A DNA stretch of 22,097 bases, taken from positions 1 through 22,097 of IMG/VR virus record IMGVR_UViG_3300007511_000173, one strand, 5' to 3'. A program made the translations under genes and the position numbers. Under the pieces are notes generated by a model. That model was given only the letters and a program-made list of their open reading frames with translations, was not told the origin of the DNA and did no database searches. Below are positions 1 through 6,928 of the stretch, one piece after another. Each line of letters opens with the position of its first letter. Position 1 is the stretch's first letter. Origin of the DNA: a virus.

Positions 1-1250
1 AAGCCAGCAGCTGCAGCGAACTCACCGTTCTGATTGAACTGAACCTGAGTGTCAGATCCGGCAGCATCAAGGTTTTCAACATTGATGTTTGTAATACCAG
101 AACCGTCGCCACTAAAATAAGAAGCAGTCAGGATGTTAATACCAGTAACGTCTTTGGATGCGTCCAGGACAACAGCCTTGGAAGCGATCGCAGTACCAGC
201 GGTTACGCCATCAACGTAACCAAGCTCGGTTGCGCTAAGTACGACGGTATCGATGGTAAAACTTGTATCACAAGCCAAAGTACCACCGACATCCAAAGAA
301 CCCATGGTGGAAGCACCAGTAGAGGTGATAGCACCACAACCAACTGTGCCAAGAGTCGCAATGTTCTTGCTACCATCCAGCACAACAGCCTTCGACGCGG
401 CGGCGGTACCAGCAGTGATACCATCAACCTGCACGAGATCGGCAATACTTAATTCTAAGCCGGGACCTTCAATGTTTGAAGCTCCAGCCAAAGAGATATC
501 GCCAGATGCAGACAGCGAAGAAGCGATTACTTGTCCTGCGCCGCCGTATACAACAGCTTTGCTATTAACAACGGTACCCGCTGCAGCAGTATCGAGCAAG
601 TTAAGCTCGGCGGCAGTAGCTTTAACCACAGCCCCAGCAAGTTTAAGACCAATGGTCGATGCGTTAGCTTCAACGAGATCTAAACTGCCCGAACCATCGT
701 ACACCAGTCCACTGTCACCAGCGAACTCGCCATTCTGGTTGAACTGAATCTGTGTGTTCGATCCAGCAGCATCAAGGTTTTCAACGTTGATGTTGGTAAT
801 GCCTGCGCCGTCGCCCCAGAAGGTCGAAGCAGAAACCGATGTTTCAATATCAAGCGCATGGCCAGAGATCAAGCCCGAACCGGAGATTGTGCTTGCACCA
901 GCAATTGCACCAGCAGTTGTGATACCGTTAGAGAAAACAGCAGCAGCCTGGAAAGTAGGCACGCCTTCAACATTTAAAGTACCATCAATATCAGTGTTAC
1001 CGCTTGAGTCAACACTAAATTCAGCATTTGTAATGGATCCAACCGTTAAGTCACCAGACGCATCGATTGTGGTTGCACCAGCAATTGCACCAGCAGCAGT
1101 AATACCGCCAGACTGAAGTGCGAGAGAAGTGCCGTCGATAGCATCAAAGCTACCTGCAGCACCGGAGATAGTACTTTCTCCTACGAGTGCATCTTCGAAG
1201 GTGGTTGCACCCTCAAGGCGTGCTACACCTGTTTGAAATTTATATGCCAT
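1..1250 (-). CDS. repetitive fibre-like virion protein, partial (C-terminus beyond left edge)
   Basis: An open frame of 416 codons starts at the ATG at 1250 and reaches the window edge without a stop. The start is fixed by a strong SD (AGGAGG) 9 nt upstream. The product begins MAYKFQTGVARLEG and is made of low-complexity Ala/Gly/Ser/Thr repeats: two copies of GAIAGA(T/S)TI near the N-terminus, three copies of a module with TAGTA(A/I)ASKAVVLD (the first is AAELNLLD...KAVVY), and two copies of GITNINVENLDAAGS followed by QFNQNGEFA. Repeats of this kind are typical of phage tail-fibre and other elongated virion proteins; no catalytic motif is visible. Codon use is strongly skewed to GCT, GGT, AAC, ATC and GTT, unlike the neighbouring genes, which suggests very high expression. 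A fibre, or an abundant head or tail decoration protein, are both possible. Assignment as a structural protein is good; its exact place in the virion is unknown. Confidence 0.8.
   Translation of the reverse strand, partial: MAYKFQTGVARLEGATTFEDALVGESTISGAAGSFDAIDGTSLALQSGGITAAGAIAGATTIDASGDLTVGSITNAEFSVDSSGNTDIDGTLNVEGVPTFQAAAVFSNGITTAGAIAGASTISGSGLISGHALDIETSVSASTFWGDGAGITNINVENLDAAGSNTQIQFNQNGEFAGDSGLVYDGSGSLDLVEANASTIGLKLAGAVVKATAAELNLLDTAAAGTVVNSKAVVYGGAGQVIASSLSASGDISLAGASNIEGPGLELSIADLVQVDGITAGTAAASKAVVLDGSKNIATLGTVGCGAITSTGASTMGSLDVGGTLACDTSFTIDTVVLSATELGYVDGVTAGTAIASKAVVLDASKDVTGINILTASYFSGDGSGITNINVENLDAAGSDTQVQFNQNGEFAAAAG
21..110 (-). repeat. in-gene direct repeat, copy 2 (partner 726-815)
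   Basis: About 80% of bases match the copy exactly 705 bp (235 codons) to the right, in the same frame. It encodes GDGSGITNINVENLDAAGS and QFNQNGEF. It is a coding duplication within the fibre-like gene, not a mobile element. Confidence 0.85.
726..815 (-). repeat. in-gene direct repeat, copy 1 (partner 21-110)
   Basis: Encodes GDGAGITNINVENLDAAGS and QFNQNGEF. The offset to the second copy is 705 bp, a multiple of three, so frame is kept. The whole 235-codon interval may be the repeating unit of the protein. Confidence 0.85.
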
Positions 1251-1406
1251 TTTTAAATCCTCCTATAGATTAATGACGAAACGGGTGAAAAAATCATAAA
1301 ATAATAAGTGAACGCTCATCGGAGGAGTAAGGATTAAATATAGGTATCCACATCCGTTTTCTAATACATATAGGGAGCAGGGCGCCCAAAAGATATATTA
1401 TTTCCA
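1251..1406 (-). promoter_or_regulatory. 156-nt leader of the fibre-like gene with strong SD
   Basis: This is the longest gene-free stretch in the head region. On the minus strand it ends with AGGAGG (around 1258-1263 on the plus strand) ahead of the ATG. A TCCTCC element (plus strand GGAGGA at 1321-1326) lies about 60 nt upstream and could pair with the SD in the RNA. Its middle is AT-rich and could hold a promoter, but I see no exact -10/-35 or T4 late TATAAATA element. A GGGCGCCC palindrome at 1380-1387 just after the upstream gene lacks a T-tract and is not a convincing terminator. Confidence 0.4.
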
Positions 1407-3677
1407 TTAATATATAAACCAATTTGAGCCGTTAGAATATAGCAACAGAGAACCATAAGGAGATTCCATAGTTACGGTGGTGTCCCCATCTATGGTTTGT
1501 GCGGCAGCGCCACTTAATAGAATAGTGTCCGTTACGCTGGTGGCCCCCGACTCATCTTTTATAACGAGGACCTGTCCTTCTGCGAACAAGGTTGCATCAA
1601 CTTCAATTTCTGTTGGAACGGCGCTTACCCCCAAAATATAATCAGCTACAGAAGCTGTATACACACTTGAAACGGTAGTATGTTTATGCACAAGTCCCCC
1701 CGAAAGGTGGGTGTTGCCGGCAGTAGTTAAAGTATGGCTTGGTACGCTCGTTCCAATGCCCACCCGGTCGGTGGACCCCTCAACAAACAAACTAGCCGTA
1801 TTGTTGAGAGTTCGTACTTGAAAGTCTACATCGGCACTAGCGGAGTTGAAGACGGCCCAGTCTCGGCCGTTTTCATCAAACTCTAAAAAGTTAACATTGC
1901 CAGCTTTAAACTGCATAGAGTCTGAGCCTGCTTGGCCGAAGCGAATAAAGGTATCGCTATCATTATGAACAAAAATATACCCGCCGCCCATTGAACCGAC
2001 CGATAAATATCCTCTTACATCGAGGGCATATTGCGGATCGTCTGTGCCGATTCCAACCGATTGTCTTGCTGCTCCATCGGATCCTCGTGAACCTGTTACA
2101 AACAGGGCGGGCCCTAGCGTGGTACTTTGGGCGTTATCAATGCGAAATGCAACATTGTCATCCGAAGAGGAAAGAGCCATCGTACCGGAAAGAACCATAA
2201 AACTAGTCGAAGAGTCATAGGTGAGATTAGAGGAGCCCCCAAAAGTACTCGCATTGTTAAATTGAATTGAATTAACCGGCGGCGCAGGAGACGTCGTAGC
2301 GCCATCCCCTGCTGCAAGTACAACATTATTGTTCGTATCTAGAGACAAATAGCTGCCTGGGCCGGCCATTGATCCAGAGGTAGGCTGAAGGCTCATGAGC
2401 GATGATGATAAAGTTGTTAGTTCTGCCAGGGATCCCGTGTATGAGCCCGTCAGGGTGGTACCATTAAAAGTTAAATTGCTAGAGCCAGCGAAGTCGCCGG
2501 CACTATTAAACTGAACGGAACTAACGGGAGTAGCAGGAGATGTGGTTATCCCACTTAAGTTTGACCCATCCCCATAGAAAGCAGAAGCCGAAATGTTAAC
2601 ACTAGCCGACACTGAGCCACTTACCGAAACCTGATGATCTGGAGCTGTCGTTCCGCCAATAGCCAAACTACTCGTCACATAAGCACTAGATCCGTTGATC
2701 GTGGTGAAAATACCCCCTAATCCTTCGCCAAGTGACGAGGTAACGACTATGTTATTATTTACATCCAGGGCCAGGTAACTGCCGCGGCCGGCGAGCGATC
2801 CCGAAGTTGGTATCAAGTTTACCAGCGACGCCGATAAGCTTGTAAGCTGTGCCAAGGAGCCGGTGTAAGAGCCCGTTAGGGTGGTCCCATTAAAAGTTAA
2901 ATTGGCGGAGCCGGCGAAGTCGCCGCCGGAATTGTATTGAACCGAATTTGCAGGCAACGCGACGGCGCCGGCGGTAGAAGTAATCGTGAGGGGGCCCTGG
3001 CGGCCGCCGTCTGTCAAGGTGATTCCGGAACCAGCTGCTAAATAACGCCCCTCAGTCAGGCGAGACTCCGGCGTCATAGTGATATAGGTCGCAGCTACCG
3101 GGAGGGCTGGTCCGGGGCGAGATGCAGGGGCCGCAGACCCATCGGCGAGGACGGCGGCGGATTCTCCCGGCCGCGTGACTGCGGGCATTACTCGGAAAGA
3201 GTCAGTTCGTGCGCGGATGCATTCCGCACTAATCTGAAACTTGTGCTCTACCTGTCCAAAGTAAAACCGTGTATCGTTATAAGTACGGACAATTTCATAG
3301 AACTGGTCGCCGTATTGTACAAAGTCACCCACGCGTACGTAGAGATTTTGATCAGCGGTAATGCGCTTTTCACTAAAGTTAACTGTTAGTTTAGTCTGGT
3401 ATTCATAACCATATCTATCGTTGCTTTGCTCGTTCTCTACCTCAACATAGGCATAGACGCGGACAGGGGGCAATGATATTTTATCAATTGCCTCCCCGTA
3501 GATATCATTGAAATTAGATTCTTCTAAGCTTATTGGATAATAAGCAATAGGTTGTCCAATGACTCTTTCGGCAAGCTCATCATTGACCTGTTTAACAAGG
3601 TCACGTTCTTTCTTGCCAAAGAACATTGGGGGCGGCGGCGCTTCGGGTTGATCCCATTTATTATTCGGATCGGACAT
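1407..3677 (-). CDS. neck/connector-like N-terminus fused to tail-fibre repeats
   Basis: 756 residues; SD GGAGGAG precedes the ATG. Residues 1-20 are Pro-rich (PPPP). Residues 19-162 form a non-repetitive domain with FFGKKERD, ELAERVIGQ, YGEA, LPPVRVYA, VGDFVQYGDQFYEI and RFYFGQVEHKFQI. From recall this resembles head-tail neck proteins of T4-like phages (gp14-like), but I could not compare sequences. After a Pro/Ala linker (about 165-195) come fibre modules: two close copies of VQ(F/Y)N..GDFAGS.NLTFNGTTLTGSYTGSL and a weaker third, then VGIGTDDP and VGIGTSVP motifs common in phage fibres, and a C-terminal domain ending SNGSNWFIY. The likely role is a virion appendage whose N-terminus docks on the neck, as a whisker or collar fibre would. 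The fibre part is well supported; the neck part is inference. Confidence 0.75.
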   Translation of the reverse strand: MSDPNNKWDQPEAPPPPMFFGKKERDLVKQVNDELAERVIGQPIAYYPISLEESNFNDIYGEAIDKISLPPVRVYAYVEVENEQSNDRYGYEYQTKLTVNFSEKRITADQNLYVRVGDFVQYGDQFYEIVRTYNDTRFYFGQVEHKFQISAECIRARTDSFRVMPAVTRPGESAAVLADGSAAPASRPGPALPVAATYITMTPESRLTEGRYLAAGSGITLTDGGRQGPLTITSTAGAVALPANSVQYNSGGDFAGSANLTFNGTTLTGSYTGSLAQLTSLSASLVNLIPTSGSLAGRGSYLALDVNNNIVVTSSLGEGLGGIFTTINGSSAYVTSSLAIGGTTAPDHQVSVSGSVSASVNISASAFYGDGSNLSGITTSPATPVSSVQFNSAGDFAGSSNLTFNGTTLTGSYTGSLAELTTLSSSLMSLQPTSGSMAGPGSYLSLDTNNNVVLAAGDGATTSPAPPVNSIQFNNASTFGGSSNLTYDSSTSFMVLSGTMALSSSDDNVAFRIDNAQSTTLGPALFVTGSRGSDGAARQSVGIGTDDPQYALDVRGYLSVGSMGGGYIFVHNDSDTFIRFGQAGSDSMQFKAGNVNFLEFDENGRDWAVFNSASADVDFQVRTLNNTASLFVEGSTDRVGIGTSVPSHTLTTAGNTHLSGGLVHKHTTVSSVYTASVADYILGVSAVPTEIEVDATLFAEGQVLVIKDESGATSVTDTILLSGAAAQTIDGDTTVTMESPYGSLLLYSNGSNWFIY
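2320..2530 (-). repeat. fibre module, copy 2 (partner 2746-2956)
   Basis: In-frame direct repeat, offset 426 bp (142 codons), inside the 756-residue fibre. It encodes the module from SVQFNSAGDFAG to LSLDTNNNVV. Identity is highest around the segment encoding LTFNGTTLTGSYTGS. A degenerate third copy (SIQFNNASTFGGSSNLTY) lies further left. Confidence 0.8.
2746..2956 (-). repeat. fibre module, copy 1 (partner 2320-2530)
   Basis: Encodes SVQYNSGGDFAGSANLTFNG through YLALDVNNNIVV. It is the upstream copy of the 142-codon in-frame duplication. Confidence 0.8.
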
Positions 3678-3783
3678 TTAATCTCCTCCCACAATAAAGA
3701 GAATCACATGTAATTAGTCTCCACTTGCCTGATGATGACTCATCGTAGATCATTTCCCGGCATGGCCCCAGATTCTCTCTGCG
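3678..3783 (-). promoter_or_regulatory. 106-nt intergenic with inverted repeats
   Basis: Lies between the 136-residue protein and the 756-residue fibre gene. It holds the fibre gene's SD (GGAGGAG), an 8-bp perfect inverted repeat (AGAGAATC at 3698-3705 with GATTCTCT at 3771-3778) and a small hairpin GATGA-TGAC-TCATC at 3731-3744. No T-tract follows, so this is not a clear intrinsic terminator; an RNA-processing site or promoter is possible but unproven. Confidence 0.3.
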
Positions 3784-4194
3784 TTAACCAACGCCTAAGG
3801 AGCCAGTCCAGTTAACATTGGGGCTCACAGCGCCGGCGCCTCCGGGGGAAAGGGAGGGGTTATCAATGCCAGACGTAGCAATAAAGGTCAAGCCTGCCAT
3901 GACATCTACACTGGCTGCGCCGGCGAGGTGCAGCTGGGTAATCTTAAGTTCGAGCGGTTCGGTAACAGAGCCCGAAGTTAATGTAAAATAGTTGGTACCA
4001 GCGACGCCTGCGGCTGAAAAGCCAACTTTGAGGTCGGACGCTGTATTGTTTTTCACCCTCACCCATCGGGTAACCGCCGGGAACTCTACTACCGCAGCCG
4101 TGCTGGCATTGATAGCTCCTGTTACGAACGGTCTTCCCGAGACCTGGTAGGATCCCACATTTCCGATCCCTGCTTGATATTGAAATACTGCCAT
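3784..4194 (-). CDS. small probable virion protein, beta-rich
   Basis: 136 residues. The ATG at 4194 is preceded by GGAG at suitable spacing. The protein is rich in Gly, Ala, Ser, Thr and Val with alternating beta-type segments (RWVRVKNNTASDLKVGF, NYFTLTSGSVTEPLELKITQLHL, VDVMAGLTFIA), has no Cys, no signal peptide and no membrane segment, and ends in a Gly/Pro/Ser-rich tail. This fits a small jelly-roll-like decoration or tail component, and I recall similar proteins in uncultured marine phage contigs, but no specific function can be named. It sits between bS21 and the neck/fibre gene in the late structural operon. Confidence 0.7.
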   Translation of the reverse strand: MAVFQYQAGIGNVGSYQVSGRPFVTGAINASTAAVVEFPAVTRWVRVKNNTASDLKVGFSAAGVAGTNYFTLTSGSVTEPLELKITQLHLAGAASVDVMAGLTFIATSGIDNPSLSPGGAGAVSPNVNWTGSLGVG

Positions 4195-4219
4195 AGTTAT
4201 AACTCCGTCTAATAAATAG

Positions 4220-4233
4220 CACGCTACAGCGTG
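4220..4233. other. short hairpin between bS21 and the next gene
   Basis: CACGC-TACA-GCGTG forms a 5-bp stem with a 4-nt loop just after the bS21 stop codon. It is short and lacks a following T-run on the minus strand, so it may be a weak terminator, an mRNA stability element or chance. Confidence 0.3.
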
Positions 4234-4235
4234 TT

Positions 4236-4457
4236 TTATCTAAACAATTTCTTATCTAGTTTTCTTTGTAGCTTCTTTGCCTCTCTGCGGGCCTTGTCAC
4301 TTTTAAGTTTACGCTGCACACTGGGCTTGATGTAATGGGATGTGCGGGCCTTGTAGCGTTCGACCACCTTGTCGCGTTTACATTTTTTAATAAACCGTCG
4401 TATAAGGCGCTCCGACGATTCTCCTCGTCGTAATTCTACTACTACATTAGTGGCCAT
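4236..4457 (-). CDS. rpsU: phage-encoded 30S ribosomal protein bS21
   Basis: 73 residues, the usual bS21 length (about 70). The family pattern is visible: N-terminal VVVELRRGESSERLIRRF, then KKCKRD, an RRYK-type segment (VVERYKARTSHYIKPSVQRK), and a highly basic C-terminal helix rich in Lys and Arg (SDKARREAKKLQRK). In bacteria bS21 binds the 30S platform near the 3' end of 16S rRNA and aids initiation. Viral bS21 is established in several phage groups and is thought to be incorporated into host ribosomes to favour viral mRNA. Here the gene lies inside the late head operon, 7 nt after the preceding stop, and its SD (AAGGAAA) overlaps the end of that gene, so translation is probably coupled. 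The frame is complete with no sign of decay. Confidence in the family is high; the effect on translation is inference. Confidence 0.93.
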   Translation of the reverse strand: MATNVVVELRRGESSERLIRRFIKKCKRDKVVERYKARTSHYIKPSVQRKLKSDKARREAKKLQRKLDKKLFR

Positions 4458-4464
4458 ACTATTG

Positions 4465-4914
4465 TCACTTTCCTTCTTTAATTTCGTTCATGTGGGCGTT
4501 CCAATTCTTGCCTACAGAGCCAAAAAGAGCTGTAATGTCAACCCCTTTGTCGCCAGGGGCTTGTCCGCTTAAGGGTGCCGCCTGTTCGTCCGGGCTGGCC
4601 TGATTCGGTGCTGGGGATGTTCCCTCGAAGAGATCTACACCGTTATAGCTTTTGCCGCCGATCGCAGCCATGAGCTTGTTTTTATGTTCTTTTAGTTTTT
4701 TTGACTGCTCGGATGTAAACGCGTTACGCTGCATTCTTTCTCTAACAGGATTCGCCGTGGGTGCCGGGGCGGCTTCCACAATAGGCGCGGCAACCGACAC
4801 GCCTTTTACTACTTCAGCAATAATTCCTGAGATAAGCCCGTCTTCTAAGAGTGACTCTTTGATGCACTCTTGAACAAGAGGCTTCAGAATCTTTTTCAGT
4901 TCTGACTTTTTCAT
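4465..4914 (-). CDS. unrecognised head-operon protein with amphipathic N-terminus
   Basis: 149 residues. Its ATG overlaps the stop of the preceding gene (ATGA), implying coupled translation. The N-terminus, MKKSELKKILKPLVQECIKE, is an amphipathic charged helix like that of the upstream 671-residue protein. Next come a short hydrophobic stretch (GLISGIIAEVVKGVSVAAPIV), an Ala/Pro linker, a Lys-rich helix (SEQSKKLKEHKNKLMAAIGG) and a disordered Pro/Gly/Asp-rich C-terminal half ending WNAHMNEIKEGK. It follows the protease and the 671-residue protein, where T4 places its scaffold gene, so an internal head or scaffold role is possible, but no family is recognised. Confidence 0.65.
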   Translation of the reverse strand: MKKSELKKILKPLVQECIKESLLEDGLISGIIAEVVKGVSVAAPIVEAAPAPTANPVRERMQRNAFTSEQSKKLKEHKNKLMAAIGGKSYNGVDLFEGTSPAPNQASPDEQAAPLSGQAPGDKGVDITALFGSVGKNWNAHMNEIKEGK

Positions 4915-6926
4915 TTTACACCTGCTAATACTTTCATTCTGTTTAGTTGTTGTTCTTGGAAAAGCATCTTCATCAACTTCATGCCGCGCTTAACCTTGCC
5001 ATCTTCTTTGCTTTCCTCTAAAGAGTCCCAGAGGTCATTTATGATCTGGTGGGCCATGGTGATATGCTTGCCATCGACTAGTCCCAGGCGGCCGGCCGCT
5101 AAGAGCAGGAATTCCCACAGCGGTGGATCAAAATCGCCGCGCGGTGGCAAGACAGGCCCATCTTCGAGCCAGACATATAGGCCAGATTTGACTCCAGGGA
5201 AATCCATACCAGGAATATCGCTCATCCTAGGTGAAGCTTTCAAAACTTGATCCAGCATCTCCAGATATTCTTCTGGGGCAAGCATAAGAATCAAATCAAT
5301 GCGCTCTTTTTCCGACATGTCATCCCACTTATCCATCATTACTTCGACGACCTTTTCCCGGCCGCCGGGGAGCTTATCTATCAATTCAATTCCTGGCACC
5401 TCATCCAACAAAGAAGATAGTGCTTCAGGCGTGATTTCTTGTTGAGAGAGCACGCGAATAATCGGTTCAAGGCGGTCCACCCACACCATCTGTCCCTCAT
5501 CTAAGGTCAGCGAGAGAACCCACTTTAGCACGCTCACTATAAACTCAGGGTCTTGCACATCTATCCCACTCAGATCTTCAAGTTCTTCCGCCTGATCGGC
5601 CACGGATTGAGCTAATCCGGGTGGCAGGTCTTCGTCGTCTTCGGCACCAAATAGATACTTCCACAGCGCGTAGAGCCCTGCGGTTCCGGCGAGTCCTGCT
5701 AGGATCCCAATTGTAATCTCTTTGCCGGTGGGGATGGACTTGAGATTGCGAACGACCTCTGAGTCTTCTCTGTCGTCGCCCAAATCATCGAGGGCGCCGT
5801 CTTCCCAGAACCATTTGAAAGCCCAGGGATTCTCAAAGGATTCTTCTTCGCCTAGGCCCATATCCCTAGCTAACTTTAATAACTCCTGCTGGTATCTGTG
5901 AATGACTTCAGGGGGATGGCCCCTGCCGTCGTGGCCCATCATAGCCTCCATGTCGTCCCTGAGGTACTCGGCCGCCCGGGCGGACATGTTTTTGTAGAAC
6001 TGAGCCCTGGTGTCTTCGTGGGCACCCAGAAGTGCCATACCCAAGGATCTCCTGAGTACCTCCTGAAGAAAGGCCTCCATACTCTGGTCGTCCAAAGTTA
6101 AGAAAAACTTATTGAATTCGGATGCATCGTCAGATTCTGGGTCAACTACGGGGGGAACTACGACAGTTTGCGTAAGTTCTTCTTCGTCATCGCCCTGCCT
6201 CACAGTAAAGAACTCAGGGTAGTCTAAAAAGTCCGCGGGTTGAAGTCCGTGGATCTTGCGGTCGGTTTCCACATTCGTGATTTCAATAGGATTCTCTTCG
6301 TCATCATCTGTAGAGGTTACTCTATAAGAAGTTCCGGGCTTGAGCAGGTTGTGGAGGAAATGCTTCTTCGAAGCCTTGGTGCCGAATGCCTCCTCTACGT
6401 CGATAATATCGCCCACTTGAAGCTCGTAATTTGCGACCTCTGGGGGCTCTTCGGGAGGCGGGTCGACGGGCGGTACAACAACTGTGTCAGTGCCGTCTTC
6501 TTCCTCTTCTTCGGGGTCTGCTACAGTAAGAATTGATGGAATTTCATCATCCTCTGATTCCGGCGACAGGCCAGTATTAATGCCCCCTCTCTCAAATGCT
6601 TTGATCATCTGATTCCACGCGCCGGGTAAAGCGTCGCGGATGTCGAGCATGAGGTCCCCCAACTGGGTTCCTCCCAGATCAAGATGGAGGGGCTCCGCGA
6701 AAGTTAAGCCCTGTTCACGCAACTCAAAGCCCTGCCCTCTTAGGAGTTTTTCTATTTCTCCAACTATTTCCTCTCGCTGGTCTCCGGTAGTTTCTACTCC
6801 GGCTTGGTCAGCAAGACTAAAAATAGTCGCCGTAATCTCAGCCATTGCGTCAGCGGGATATTGTTCCAGAGCTTCGAGAAGCTCTTCTTTTATCAGCCTC
6901 TCCAGCTCTTGGCGGCTTATCTTCAT
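4911..6926 (-). CDS. large acidic head-operon protein with one membrane segment, unknown function
   Basis: 671 residues, starting 2 nt after the protease stop. Residues 1-22 (MKISRQELERLIKEELLEAL) form a charged amphipathic helix. Very acidic stretches occur near 122-162 and 205-270, containing two copies of a TVVVPPV linker (148-154 and 254-260). Between them is a compact region (about 165-245) with VGDII and GTSYRVTSTDDDEENPI, which looks like a small beta domain. A single hydrophobic segment (ITIGILAGLAGTAGLYALWKYLFG, about 404-427) could span a membrane. The C-terminal third is helical and acidic and ends QQLNRMKVLAGVK. No enzyme motif was found. A scaffold, an internal virion protein or a membrane-docking assembly factor are all possible; the membrane segment makes a plain scaffold less likely. 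Confidence 0.65.
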   Translation of the reverse strand: MKISRQELERLIKEELLEALEQYPADAMAEITATIFSLADQAGVETTGDQREEIVGEIEKLLRGQGFELREQGLTFAEPLHLDLGGTQLGDLMLDIRDALPGAWNQMIKAFERGGINTGLSPESEDDEIPSILTVADPEEEEEDGTDTVVVPPVDPPPEEPPEVANYELQVGDIIDVEEAFGTKASKKHFLHNLLKPGTSYRVTSTDDDEENPIEITNVETDRKIHGLQPADFLDYPEFFTVRQGDDEEELTQTVVVPPVVDPESDDASEFNKFFLTLDDQSMEAFLQEVLRRSLGMALLGAHEDTRAQFYKNMSARAAEYLRDDMEAMMGHDGRGHPPEVIHRYQQELLKLARDMGLGEEESFENPWAFKWFWEDGALDDLGDDREDSEVVRNLKSIPTGKEITIGILAGLAGTAGLYALWKYLFGAEDDEDLPPGLAQSVADQAEELEDLSGIDVQDPEFIVSVLKWVLSLTLDEGQMVWVDRLEPIIRVLSQQEITPEALSSLLDEVPGIELIDKLPGGREKVVEVMMDKWDDMSEKERIDLILMLAPEEYLEMLDQVLKASPRMSDIPGMDFPGVKSGLYVWLEDGPVLPPRGDFDPPLWEFLLLAAGRLGLVDGKHITMAHQIINDLWDSLEESKEDGKVKRGMKLMKMLFQEQQLNRMKVLAGVK

Positions 6927-6928
6927 GG

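Noticed and set aside
253-1116. Long plus-strand frames opposite the left fibre-like gene
   Set aside because: They are Pro/Ala/Val-rich mirror images of the repetitive minus-strand coding sequence, with no SD and no sensible protein pattern.
1380-1387. GGGCGCCC palindrome as a terminator
   Set aside because: No T-tract follows on the minus strand and the palindrome has no loop room; probably not a terminator.
1-3000. Repeats as a CRISPR array or transposon ends
   Set aside because: Repeats are long, in frame and divergent at third positions, as expected for duplicated coding modules; there are no regular spacers or terminal inverted repeats.
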